DNA of 33,290 nucleotides, taken from contig SLAA01000240.1 in assembly GCA_007127105.1 (NCBI GenBank), forward strand, positions 1 to 33,290. Direction: 5' to 3'. The DNA comes from Spirochaetales bacterium (GTDB lineage Bacteria; Spirochaetota; Spirochaetia; DSM-27196; SLAA01). The notes below the pieces were generated by a model. It searched no databases, was not told the origin of the DNA, and worked only from the letters and a program-made list of their open reading frames with translations. The position numbers and the translations under genes were made by a program. Positions 1 through 8,574 of this stretch are shown piece after piece (position 1 is the stretch's first letter; every line of letters starts with the position of its first letter).

Positions 1-984
1 AGCTCCGAGGTCAATGAAGTAAGCATTCTCACGTATAATGTTGAGAATCTCTTTGACGATGTCTCGGACGGTACCGAGTACCAGGGCTATGATCCCGCTC
101 GGGACAACTGGAACACCGAGCTTTTTGAACGGAAACTAGAGAACATTGCAGCGGTGATTGAGGCCTCCCTTCCAGGTGGCCCAGACATACTCGGCCTACA
201 GGAGATTGAGAACTCGCATGCCCTCACTCGACTTGTGGAGTCGCATCTGTCCCGACTCGGGTATACCGAAATGGTCATGGCACCCTCGCCGAACTCAGCC
301 TTTCATGTTGCCGTGGTCAGTAGATTCCCAGTTAGCTCGGTGCGCTCGCACATGGTATCGGTACCGGACAGGGGGCCTCGCCGCAGCATTCTGGAGGTGC
401 GGCTCGACATAGGGGGAACACCCCTGGTGGTGTTTGTGAATCACTGGAAGAGCAAGTTTGGTGGAGGCGGGCCCCACACCGAGCCCGAACGCATAGAAAG
501 CGCAACGCTTCTGGCACGTCGCATACGCGAGCTGCTGCATGGAGAGCCAGACCTGAACATTGTGGTCATGGGCGACTTGAATTTGAGTTACGATGAGTAC
601 CGCCGAGTCGATGGGGTGTACCAGACAGCTCTTATTCGTCTCTCGGACGACTACCCACCTGACTTTCGTGAGAGCGGAATTTTCCTGACCGGTGATCTGA
701 GCCAGCCGGGTACCTTAGGCCCCAAGCTAGTCTTGTACTCACCGTGGAAGGAAGGCGGCCAGCTTGGAAGCTACAGCTACCAAGGTTCCTGGGAAACAAT
801 TGACCATGTTCTGTTAGGCCCGAACTTTGACAACGGGCGTGGACTGGAGTACGAGAGTTTTTCGGTGGTTGCCCCAAGCTTTGCTCTCACCAATCGTGGG
901 ACGCCGTTGCGTTGGGACACCGAGCGGAGGACAGGCTACTCTGACCACCTGCCGCTTCTGCTGCGCCTCAGGCATTTTAATTGA
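1..984 (+). CDS. Endonuclease/exonuclease/phosphatase (EEP) family protein, 5' truncated by window
   Basis: Frame 1 is open from base 1 (SSEVNEVSILTYNVENLFDD...). EEP motifs: TYNVENLFD, LGLQEIEN, VMGDLN, YSDHLPLLL. Confidence 0.9.
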   Translation, partial: SSEVNEVSILTYNVENLFDDVSDGTEYQGYDPARDNWNTELFERKLENIAAVIEASLPGGPDILGLQEIENSHALTRLVESHLSRLGYTEMVMAPSPNSAFHVAVVSRFPVSSVRSHMVSVPDRGPRRSILEVRLDIGGTPLVVFVNHWKSKFGGGGPHTEPERIESATLLARRIRELLHGEPDLNIVVMGDLNLSYDEYRRVDGVYQTALIRLSDDYPPDFRESGIFLTGDLSQPGTLGPKLVLYSPWKEGGQLGSYSYQGSWETIDHVLLGPNFDNGRGLEYESFSVVAPSFALTNRGTPLRWDTERRTGYSDHLPLLLRLRHFN

Positions 985-1013
985 GTGTGCAGGCTTCCAG
1001 CTACCAGCCCCTT

Positions 1014-1787
1014 CTACCAGACGCCAGCCTGCTTCAGCCCGGCAACGGCGGCTGCATCCCAGCCTGCGTTTGCGCGCGGATTGGCTGGGCTGGGGTGGAG
1101 AATGCCGCTTATGCGGGCTTCCAGACCAAGCAGGTCTGGCCGAGCGCTCACCACACGTTGGAGGGCGGCCTCAGCATAGCGGCCTATGCCGACAAGGTAC
1201 TGGGGGCGAAGCACCCCAAGCATTGCCCCGAGAGCGTTGTCGCAGGCGCTGCTCAGCGGTAGAGTCTCGGTCTTGGGAAGTTTGTCGGGCGTACGGTTTC
1301 GGCCGCTTGCTTCAAGGAACAGCAAAGGGCAGTAGTTAAGAACGAAATGTTCAGCAAAGAACTGCTCGGCAGAGCCAAAGCGTTGCTGCATGAGCCCCCA
1401 GAGCCGTTTGCCGCTTGGCTCGCTGCGACCGCATTCAAAACCCAGTACTGGACGCTTAGGGTGTTCGCATCCTGGCCTGCCAGCTGGCGTCGGGCTCTGG
1501 ATCCAGTCGCGGGCAAACGATACCTCACCAAAGGGAATTCCGGTTTGCGCCATTCCCCACGGTCCGGGGTTCATTCCCAGAAAAACCACTCGCTTCTCGG
1601 CGGTCGCATAGCGTTTGAGGTACTCGGTGTGCGCATTCCAGGCGTAGTGCAAGGGGTTGTAGACGTACTCCGTTGGCGGACTGAAGCGGAGTTCGTCGAG
1701 CTTGTCTCGCAACTCCGCGCTAATCTGAACAAGGGCCTCCGCGACTTTGCTCCCCGAGCTTTGTGAACTACTCGGCTCCATGTTCAA
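1014..1787 (-). CDS. SMUG1-like single-strand-selective uracil-DNA glycosylase
   Basis: Motifs YNPLHYAWNAHTEYLKRY, VVFLGMNPGPWGMAQTGIPFGEV and C-terminal GILHPSPANPRAN are typical of SMUG1. Confidence 0.9.
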   Translation of the reverse strand: MNMEPSSSQSSGSKVAEALVQISAELRDKLDELRFSPPTEYVYNPLHYAWNAHTEYLKRYATAEKRVVFLGMNPGPWGMAQTGIPFGEVSFARDWIQSPTPAGRPGCEHPKRPVLGFECGRSEPSGKRLWGLMQQRFGSAEQFFAEHFVLNYCPLLFLEASGRNRTPDKLPKTETLPLSSACDNALGAMLGVLRPQYLVGIGRYAEAALQRVVSARPDLLGLEARISGILHPSPANPRANAGWDAAAVAGLKQAGVW

Positions 1788-2811
1788 ACTCCCCGTTCGT
1801 TTCGTTCCTTGGGACGTGGTTCCTTTTCACTCCACCGTCGAGGCGAGTAGCGTCACCGGCAACGCGCCGGTATCCTTCACCTACGTTGCGAAAGCTGCTC
1901 TCAAAGTTCTGGAAGTGTTTTTCGGCCAGCTGCAGCTCGCGGCCCAGTGCGCCTACGTCCTGCGAAAGGCGGCTCAACGCGGAGGACAGGGTGCGTCCTT
2001 GCTCCGAGAAGGCAAAGCCCCGCAAGCCGTAGGCAACCGTCTGCAGGTACAGCAATAAGGCGTTTGGCCCAACCGGTACCACCCCATGCTCCAAGGCAAA
2101 TCGCCACAGCGGCCCATCCTCGGTTACAAAGACCTCGTAGTACAAATGCTCGGATGGCAGATACATGAGGGCAAAGGGCAGGGTTCCCTCCTCGGTGCGA
2201 ATGTACTTCTGGGCAATGGACTCAATCTGTGGCCGCAAGGCCTTGGTTGCTGCGGCCCGAAGTTTGCCGAGGTCTCCGGAGGCGCCTGCTTCTCCCAGGC
2301 TCTCCAAGGGGAACTTGGCGTCAATGGCAACCAGGTACTCACCCAGGCGAACCACCGCGTCAACTCGCGAGCCGTCCCGAAAGCTATGTTGCAGACTGTA
2401 GGCCGATCGTGGCAACCAGTCGGAGAGCAGCTGCTCCAGCATGAGTTCGCCGACAATACCACGTCGCCGAGGGCTAAGAAAGACGCTGCGCAGGTGCTCA
2501 ACATCGCCTGCAAGGTGCTCCAGGCGACCGAGTTCCTCGCCGATCTTAGTCAAGGTTGCTCCAAGGTCGGCGGTGCCTGCCCCTGTCGCGCCTGCCCCAG
2601 CAGCGCCTGCCCCTGTCGTGCCTTCCCCGGCCCTACGAAACCGACGCAGCAACACAAACATTGAAATGAGGTAGAGAAGCACAAGCGCCACCACCAGCGC
2701 GGCTAATGTCAGAGTTCCCGGGTTCTCCAGCAAGGCAGATATCGGCATTGCGCCATGGTAGATCGCCGCTCCTTCCGCGTCAAGCACGGTTCGCTCCCGG
2801 TCTATCTCCAC
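1768..2811 (-). CDS. rmuC: DNA recombination protein RmuC
   Basis: N-terminal TM helix, then RmuC core (RRRGIVGELMLEQLLSDWLP, DAVVRLGEYLVAIDAKFPLE, PSEHLYYEVF, GPNALLLYLQTVAYGLRG). Start uncertain: GTG at 2811 or ATG at 2748. Confidence 0.9.
   Translation of the reverse strand: MEIDRERTVLDAEGAAIYHGAMPISALLENPGTLTLAALVVALVLLYLISMFVLLRRFRRAGEGTTGAGAAGAGATGAGTADLGATLTKIGEELGRLEHLAGDVEHLRSVFLSPRRRGIVGELMLEQLLSDWLPRSAYSLQHSFRDGSRVDAVVRLGEYLVAIDAKFPLESLGEAGASGDLGKLRAAATKALRPQIESIAQKYIRTEEGTLPFALMYLPSEHLYYEVFVTEDGPLWRFALEHGVVPVGPNALLLYLQTVAYGLRGFAFSEQGRTLSSALSRLSQDVGALGRELQLAEKHFQNFESSFRNVGEGYRRVAGDATRLDGGVKRNHVPRNETNGEFEHGAE
2573..2632. repeat. Four-copy 15-bp tandem repeat within rmuC
   Basis: gtgcctgcccctgtc / gcgcctgccccagca / gcgcctgcccctgtc / gtgccttccccggcc; encodes a Gly/Ala/Thr pentapeptide array on the minus strand. 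Confidence 0.8.
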
Positions 2812-2893
2812 TCCCTGGAGACCCCGAGCCCCAGCGCGGGGTCAATCTGTCCTCATCTGGGTAGATGTATTTTTCCTCGGATCGCCGTATAGG

Positions 2894-2926
2894 GGCAAAA
2901 TGCCAGCAAAGTGATAGCATTTTGCC
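2894..2926. repeat. Intergenic inverted repeat
   Basis: GGCAAAATGC (2894-2903) and its exact reverse complement GCATTTTGCC (2917-2926), 13-nt loop. Confidence 0.7.
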
Positions 2927-3151
2927 TACAGTGTGTCTTAATAGAAAAGTGTTAGCACTACCTACTACGTTTGCGGTAATTCCACCGCCAAAAGTGCTGC
3001 TTATACAAGGGGCCGCAAGCACGAACTCAAACACGAACAAGGGCCCGATTTCCAGAGAGCCCGTCCCCGTTCATACTCACGCTGGCGTCACATGGAGAGT
3101 TGCTCTATTCCGTACTCATCCTCACACCTCGGCGACCCTGCCGCCCGCATA

Positions 3152-3200
3152 GCTCAGGCAGTCGGCGATGCGCGCCTCACGTCGCTCAGGCGGTCGGCGA
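3152..3200 (+). repeat. Direct repeat GCTCAGGC[A/G]GTCGGCGA, two copies
   Basis: Copies at 3152-3168 and 3184-3200, 16/17 identical, 32-bp period, directly upstream of a promoter. Confidence 0.7.
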
Positions 3201-3204
3201 CCGA

Positions 3205-3233
3205 TTGACAGCTCAGTATGCCGGGTTTATGAT
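3205..3233 (+). promoter_or_regulatory. Sigma70-type promoter for tetR/acyl-CoA synthetase
   Basis: TTGACA (3205-3210), 17-nt spacer, TATGAT (3228-3233). Confidence 0.75.
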
Positions 3234-3250
3234 ACCCTCAAGTCCTTAGG

Positions 3251-3270
3251 TCGGCCGTTCGCCCGGCCGA
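3251..3270 (+). promoter_or_regulatory. GC-rich hairpin in predicted 5' UTR of tetR
   Basis: TCGGCCG-ttcgcc-CGGCCGA, perfect 7-bp stem. Confidence 0.5.
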
Positions 3271-3364
3271 GCAGCGTAGTTTCATGTTCGTAGTTCCAGG
3301 CAGCGTTGCGGCGGATGAAGTACCCAGCGTCCGGTAAGCGTCCGGAAGCAGACAGAGGAGACCT

Positions 3365-3973
3365 ATGGAGTTTCAACGTTCCCGCACCGGCGCGAATCGT
3401 GAGCGTATAATACAGGCCGCCGCAAAACTCATAATTGAGCGCGGAGTTGCCAATACCAGTCTTGCCGACATTGCCAAAGAAGTTGGAATCAGCAAGGGCA
3501 CGCTCTACTACTACTACTCATCGAAAGGTGATCTCATTTTTGATGTTACCGAACGGCATATGGCCTATGTTGGCGGAAAAATCCTGAGCTGGCTGGAACA
3601 GAGTGGAAAAGGCATGCCGCGGGAAGATGTGATCCGTATGGTTTTTCGTACCATGATTCGCTCGAAAAAGCGCGGGCAAATTCGGGTGTACCTGATTGAG
3701 GAGGCACTCCGTGGCAACGACTCAATACGCGAACGTTTCATTCAGGAGTACGAGCGCTGGAGACAGATGATTGAGGACGGATTGCGGAAAATATTCTCAG
3801 ACGACCGCGAGTTCGAGACCATGTCACAGGTCATGCTTGCAACCATGGATGGGCTACTGCTCCAGCAACTCATGGGTGTGCCACATATATCGCTTGACCG
3901 AATTTCTCGCTTTATTGCCGGGCAAGGCACTGCTGGTCAGAGCCGCGCCTCCAGCGGTGAGATCGGTTCCTAA
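3365..3973 (+). CDS. TetR/AcrR family transcriptional regulator
   Basis: N-terminal HTH: RERIIQAAAKLIIERGVANTSLADIAKEVGISKGTLYYYYSSKGDLIFDV. Confidence 0.95.
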   Translation: MEFQRSRTGANRERIIQAAAKLIIERGVANTSLADIAKEVGISKGTLYYYYSSKGDLIFDVTERHMAYVGGKILSWLEQSGKGMPREDVIRMVFRTMIRSKKRGQIRVYLIEEALRGNDSIRERFIQEYERWRQMIEDGLRKIFSDDREFETMSQVMLATMDGLLLQQLMGVPHISLDRISRFIAGQGTAGQSRASSGEIGS

Positions 3974-3988
3974 CAAAGACCTCAGGAG

Positions 3989-5770
3989 ATGAAAATGAAG
4001 AACGAGCTACCATGGAGCTTTCTTGACGCGTACCGCGACGAGTCCGCCGGTTCGCTGGTGTTAACCGAGCGGTGGCCAAGTCTACCACACCTGTTTGCTA
4101 TTAGCGCCTCCCGCTATCCTAACCGGAACGCATTTAGCTGCTATGACCCCAAGGAGCTGCGCTTCACCTATGCACAGGCTTTTGATGTGGTCTACAAAAC
4201 AGCCCTTGAGTTGGCCAAACGCGGTGTAATGCCTGGCGACCGGGTCGTGGTGACCGGCAAGAACTCACCGGAATGGGCACTTGCGTACCTGGCGGTGCTT
4301 GCTCGACGCGCTGTAGTGGTACCACTTGATTTCCAGCTGACCGATGCAGAGATCAAGAATCTTGTGTCGATATCGGAAGCAAAAACGGCGTTTGTTGACC
4401 ACGAGAAGCTCAAGACCTTTGCTTCACTTGGAACGAACACCATTGCGCTTGCTGAAGGTGACCCGGACTACATTCTTGACCTGGTGCGTTCCGACTCCAG
4501 CGCAACGGCACTGAAGGACCCAAGTATGGGCTTTGAGGACGGCTTTCCGGCTGCGGGAGATATTGCAGCGATCATGTTCACCTCAGGTACAACCGGAGCA
4601 GCCAAGGGTGTTACGCTCACTCATGAGAACTTCGTGAGTGACTGCCTGCTTGCGCAGTCTCTGCTGCAGGTGCTGCATACCGATGTATTCTACGCGCTGC
4701 TTCCTATACACCATTCGTACACCATGCTCGCGGTATTTATCGAGGCGATCTCGGTTGGGGCCGAGGTGGTGTTTGCCAAGAAACTGGTAGTGCAGCAAAT
4801 CCTGTCGGATCTCAAGACCGCTCAGGTCACCATGTTTCTTGGGGTTCCAACCCTGTTTAACCGACTGTTGAAGGGAATCATGCGTGGCGTGCGTGAGAAG
4901 GGACCTGTTGTCTACGGCATCATCCGCTTTCTTATGATAAGCAGCGGCATAGTAAAAAAGGCTACCGGCATGAACCCGGGCAAGCGGCTCTTCAAGGGAA
5001 TTCTTGCCAAGGCCTCGCTTGACAGCATTCGCATCTGTATTTCCGGCGGTGGCCCCTTACCGTCCGAGACCTTTCGCCGTTTTAACCAGTTAGGTATAGA
5101 TTTCGTGCAGGGTTACGGTCTTACCGAAACAGCTCCCATTCTGACACTGAACCCGGTGGACCACTACAAAGAGAGTTCGGTCGGGAAGGTCTTGCCGGAA
5201 GTTGAGATGAAGATCATTAATCCCGATGAACGAGGACGGGGTGAGATCGTAGTACGTGGCCCCATGGTCATGCAGGGCTACTATAACAATCCAGAGGCCA
5301 CCGCCGAGACCATAGACAAAGATGGTTTCCTGCATACCGGTGATGTCGGTTACCTTGATAATGAAAACTATCTGTATCTAACCGGACGAAAGAAATCACT
5401 CATTGTTACTAGCGCTGGCAAAAACGTGTACCCCGAGGAGCTTGAAAGTCATTTTGATCTCTTTGATGAGGTGGCGCAGGTCATGGTTGCCGGATACCTA
5501 AGCGATCCTGAAGAACACACCGAGGATATTGAAGCCTTCATTCACCCCGAGACGAGCTTCTTTGAAACCAAGGACGGCACAACAGACAAAGAGGCGGCCG
5601 AGACTCGCATCCGCGAGATTGTCTCACAGGTTAATAAGGGACTCCAGCCCTATCAGCGTATTCGCCGCAGCACCGTACTCTGGGAGCCAATGGAGACCAC
5701 CACCACCCGCAAGATCAAACGCCATGTGGTACAAAAGCAGGTGGATCCCAATGAACCGGGTGCTGTTTGA
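3989..5770 (+). CDS. AMP-dependent synthetase/ligase, probable long-chain acyl-CoA synthetase
   Basis: Motifs IMFTSGTTGAAKGVTLTH, GYGLTETAPI, DGFLHTGDVGYLDNENYLYLTGRKKSLIVTSAGKNVYPEELE. Confidence 0.95.
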   Translation: MKMKNELPWSFLDAYRDESAGSLVLTERWPSLPHLFAISASRYPNRNAFSCYDPKELRFTYAQAFDVVYKTALELAKRGVMPGDRVVVTGKNSPEWALAYLAVLARRAVVVPLDFQLTDAEIKNLVSISEAKTAFVDHEKLKTFASLGTNTIALAEGDPDYILDLVRSDSSATALKDPSMGFEDGFPAAGDIAAIMFTSGTTGAAKGVTLTHENFVSDCLLAQSLLQVLHTDVFYALLPIHHSYTMLAVFIEAISVGAEVVFAKKLVVQQILSDLKTAQVTMFLGVPTLFNRLLKGIMRGVREKGPVVYGIIRFLMISSGIVKKATGMNPGKRLFKGILAKASLDSIRICISGGGPLPSETFRRFNQLGIDFVQGYGLTETAPILTLNPVDHYKESSVGKVLPEVEMKIINPDERGRGEIVVRGPMVMQGYYNNPEATAETIDKDGFLHTGDVGYLDNENYLYLTGRKKSLIVTSAGKNVYPEELESHFDLFDEVAQVMVAGYLSDPEEHTEDIEAFIHPETSFFETKDGTTDKEAAETRIREIVSQVNKGLQPYQRIRRSTVLWEPMETTTTRKIKRHVVQKQVDPNEPGAV

Positions 5771-6524
5771 GGCTGGTGAACTTGAGCAGCCTCTGTCTCG
5801 GAGTGACCCGCGTGGGCGTCATATTCTTAAGGTGCTCAATGCAGTTGTGGGTGACCGGGTCCGCGTTGGCATTGTAGACGGCCTCGCTGGCACTGCGGTG
5901 CTGCGTGAGTTAACGCAGACGCACATTGTCCTGGAGCTGGAGACGCTCAACGAGACACCCCCACAGCTTTTTCCCGTCACGGTAGTCCTGGGTCACACTC
6001 GGCCCATTGTGCTACAGCGAGTGCTTCGCGATCTTACGACCATCGGTGTGGGCCACATTATTGTCACCCACACCGAGTTGGGAGAGAAGTCGTATTTTCT
6101 CAGTAATCTCTGGCAACAGGATGCCTACCGCGCCTTTCTTATTGAGGGGGCCGCTCAGGCGGGGTGCACGCGACTGCCACGGGTTGATCGTGCCCGATTT
6201 CTGGGTGAGGCCTGCGAGCTGCTGCCGCCGCAGAATACACATAAGCGGTACGCCTTTGATCTACCGCCCGCCAACTCGGATATCGACCCGGACATCGACC
6301 CTGCTTCCGACTCGGGCGGCCGTTCCGACATCGACCCTGCTCCTGACCTTGCTGGCTTTGTTGCGGCCTTTGGCTCGGAACGTGGATGGACAGAGAGAGA
6401 ACGTCGGCGCTTGCAGGAGTCGCACTTTACCTTTCGTGGCCTGGGACCGCGTATACTCAGAAGTGAAACGGCAGCGGTTTGTGGTACCATGGTGCTGCTT
6501 GAGGCTCTGGGTTTCTTTGCATAA
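5751..6524 (+). CDS. rsmE: 16S rRNA (uracil1498-N3)-methyltransferase RsmE family
   Basis: MNRVLFEAGE...RGRHILKVLNAVVGDRVRVGI, GVGHIIVTHTELGEKSYF, GSERGWTERE, LGPRILRSETAAV. Starts inside the end of the preceding ORF. Confidence 0.85.
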   Translation: MNRVLFEAGELEQPLSRSDPRGRHILKVLNAVVGDRVRVGIVDGLAGTAVLRELTQTHIVLELETLNETPPQLFPVTVVLGHTRPIVLQRVLRDLTTIGVGHIIVTHTELGEKSYFLSNLWQQDAYRAFLIEGAAQAGCTRLPRVDRARFLGEACELLPPQNTHKRYAFDLPPANSDIDPDIDPASDSGGRSDIDPAPDLAGFVAAFGSERGWTERERRRLQESHFTFRGLGPRILRSETAAVCGTMVLLEALGFFA

Positions 6525-6569
6525 GTTTGACTGCATGGTATACTCACGTAAATCAAGGAGCCCTTGTAG

Positions 6570-7823
6570 ATGAAGAGAATCCTCGTTATTGACGATGACG
6601 AGATTAGCCTGGCCATCGTTAAAAAAGTATTGTCAGAGAGTGGTTTTGAGGTAGAGACGTTCTCGTCTTCAGCAGAAGCGTGGGAGCAGTACGAGCCTGA
6701 AGCCTACGATCTCATCCTCTCAGATTACTTCATGCCAGAAATCAATGGTGATGAGTTACTGAAGAAGGTTCGCAAACATGATGATGTAACGCCCTTTGTA
6801 TTTCTGACCTCGAACACCGACGTGAAGATTGCAATTGAGCTTGTAAAGTCAGGCGCGGACGACCACATTGTGAAACCGATTGTGGCGGAGGAACTGGTTT
6901 TCCGGGTTAACAAGAACCTGAAGGAACGCGAGAACCTGCGCATGATTGAGGAGGCCGAGAAAGAGAAGGCTCTGCTTGATCTGGAACATCAGAAGCTGGT
7001 GAACTGGCGTGCGCTCTACGCGAGCAAGGATATTACGCAGACCGAGCAGATGATTGCGCTGCTGTCGCGCACCATAAATCAGTCTGGGGGTTTTCTTTGG
7101 CTTGAGCTGCTGAAGTCAGATCTCAAGGAGCTTGACGAAAAGAGCTTCCGGATCTCCAAAGACCTTGTTGATATGATTCTGAGCTCTGCCGAAAGTCAGA
7201 AGAGCATTTTTGACTACATCACCTTCATTAGCCAACTTGACGATCTGGTTCTCCATCCGGAGGATTATGATATAGCGCGCTTTGTGAAGGAGATGAACGG
7301 ATTGCTTAAGACCGAGGCCGGTAAACTTGCCTCGAAATACCCACGGGACATTGTTGTTTCCCCGCCTTCCAAGCATTTGCCAGTAGGCAAGGTCTCAGTT
7401 GATCCCGAGTACTTTCCAAGAATTCTACGGGAACTGCTCATCAATGCCGTGAAGTACTCACCTGAAGGCTCACGAATTCTGACCAACTTTGAGCTGAACA
7501 CCACGGAGAAGGGGAACAACCTTGACTTCACTATTCGTAATACGCCCAAAGAGATCAGTGCAAAGGCTCGTGACGGCTCCCCAATTCGTGGTGTTCCCTA
7601 TGACTACTCAGAGTTGGTCTTTGACTTGTTCTACACTATTGAGTCCTTTCCGGTATACCTAGAAGAGGAGGAGTGGAGCGATGGTACGGGTCTTTACGTT
7701 GCGCGGAAGCTTTTGCGTAACCAGAACAGCTGGATCAAAGCGGTAAATGGAATAGACTACACCGGAAGCTCTCCGGAGAGTTTTGTCCGATTCACCATAA
7801 CCTTACCCTTTACAGTCACTTAA
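6570..7823 (+). CDS. Response regulator receiver with C-terminal histidine-kinase-like ATPase domain
   Basis: N-terminal REC (LVIDDDEISL, LILSDYFMPEINGDELL, FLTSN, IVKP); C-terminal N-box RELLINAVKYSP and G2-like DGTGLYVARKLL. Confidence 0.85.
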   Translation: MKRILVIDDDEISLAIVKKVLSESGFEVETFSSSAEAWEQYEPEAYDLILSDYFMPEINGDELLKKVRKHDDVTPFVFLTSNTDVKIAIELVKSGADDHIVKPIVAEELVFRVNKNLKERENLRMIEEAEKEKALLDLEHQKLVNWRALYASKDITQTEQMIALLSRTINQSGGFLWLELLKSDLKELDEKSFRISKDLVDMILSSAESQKSIFDYITFISQLDDLVLHPEDYDIARFVKEMNGLLKTEAGKLASKYPRDIVVSPPSKHLPVGKVSVDPEYFPRILRELLINAVKYSPEGSRILTNFELNTTEKGNNLDFTIRNTPKEISAKARDGSPIRGVPYDYSELVFDLFYTIESFPVYLEEEEWSDGTGLYVARKLLRNQNSWIKAVNGIDYTGSSPESFVRFTITLPFTVT

Positions 7824-7832
7824 GGAGTCCCT

Positions 7833-8207
7833 ATGGCAGACAAAATACTAATCGTCGACGACTCGGTGTCAATGCGACAAATGACGAACATGATTCTCAG
7901 CGGCGCTGGTTACGAGGTAGTGCAAGCGGTGGACGGCAAGGACGGACTCGACAAAATGAGCGCCGACATCAAGGTCATTATCACCGACTACAACATGCCG
8001 AACATGAACGGCATCGAGTTCATTAAGGCCGTGCGCACCGGGACGGTTAATAAGTCGGTGCCTATTCTTATGGTAACCACCGAGTCCGAGAACGAGAAAA
8101 AACAGGAAGGAAAAAGCGCTGGCGCGACCGGGTGGATTACCAAGCCATTCGACAAGGATACTCTTCTACAAACCATAAAGAAGGTAGCCGATCCGCTTGG
8201 ATTCTAG
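7833..8207 (+). CDS. cheY: CheY-like single-domain response regulator
   Basis: KILIVDDSVSMRQMTNMILSGAGYEV, IITDYNMPNMNGIEF, MVTTES, WITKPF. Confidence 0.93.
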   Translation: MADKILIVDDSVSMRQMTNMILSGAGYEVVQAVDGKDGLDKMSADIKVIITDYNMPNMNGIEFIKAVRTGTVNKSVPILMVTTESENEKKQEGKSAGATGWITKPFDKDTLLQTIKKVADPLGF

Positions 8208-8250
8208 GCAGCCATCACAAAAGGGATGAGAATCACCTAACGGAAAAGCC

Positions 8251-8574
8251 ATGATGCGTACGGAATTTGACACGACAAAAAAGCCTGCTCAACTAGACAT
8301 AGAAGGTGAGATGTCCTTTGCCACCGTGAGCGATCTGCATGCAGCCCTTTTGACTGCCTGTGATGAGGTGGAAGAGTTGGTTGTTTCGCTTGACAAGGTG
8401 ACCGGGATAGATGCCGCCGGGCTGCAGCTGCTGTTTGCGGTCTGCCGCTATGCCGAGAAGAGCAAAAAGACTGTGCGGGTCGTGCCGGGGGCGGCCGCAG
8501 AGCGCATTGACCGCATTCTGGAGTTTTCCGGTCTTACCGCGCCTGTCTGCCTCGCTGGAGATATCGCTCAATGA
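8251..8574 (+). CDS. STAS-domain protein (anti-sigma factor antagonist-like)
   Basis: STAS fold: LDIEGEMSFATVSDLHAALLTACDEVEELVVSLDKVTGIDAAGLQLLFA; between cheY and cheA with a 4-nt overlap to cheA. Confidence 0.85.
   Translation: MMRTEFDTTKKPAQLDIEGEMSFATVSDLHAALLTACDEVEELVVSLDKVTGIDAAGLQLLFAVCRYAEKSKKTVRVVPGAAAERIDRILEFSGLTAPVCLAGDIAQ

Noticed and set aside
827-1339. 170-aa + strand ORF overlapping the EEP and SMUG1 genes
   Set aside because: Overlaps two supported CDSs in the wrong frame; composition is not protein-like.
2086-2664. 192-aa + strand ORF antisense to rmuC
   Set aside because: Antisense shadow of the RmuC coding frame; repetitive Cys/Pro-rich translation from the 15-bp repeat.
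2865-3152. 95-aa + strand ORF in the rmuC-tetR intergenic region
   Set aside because: No RBS, no domain, crosses inverted repeats and hairpins.
3152-3200. Direct repeats considered as a CRISPR fragment
   Set aside because: Only two copies, 15-bp gap, no cas genes; better explained as operator sites.
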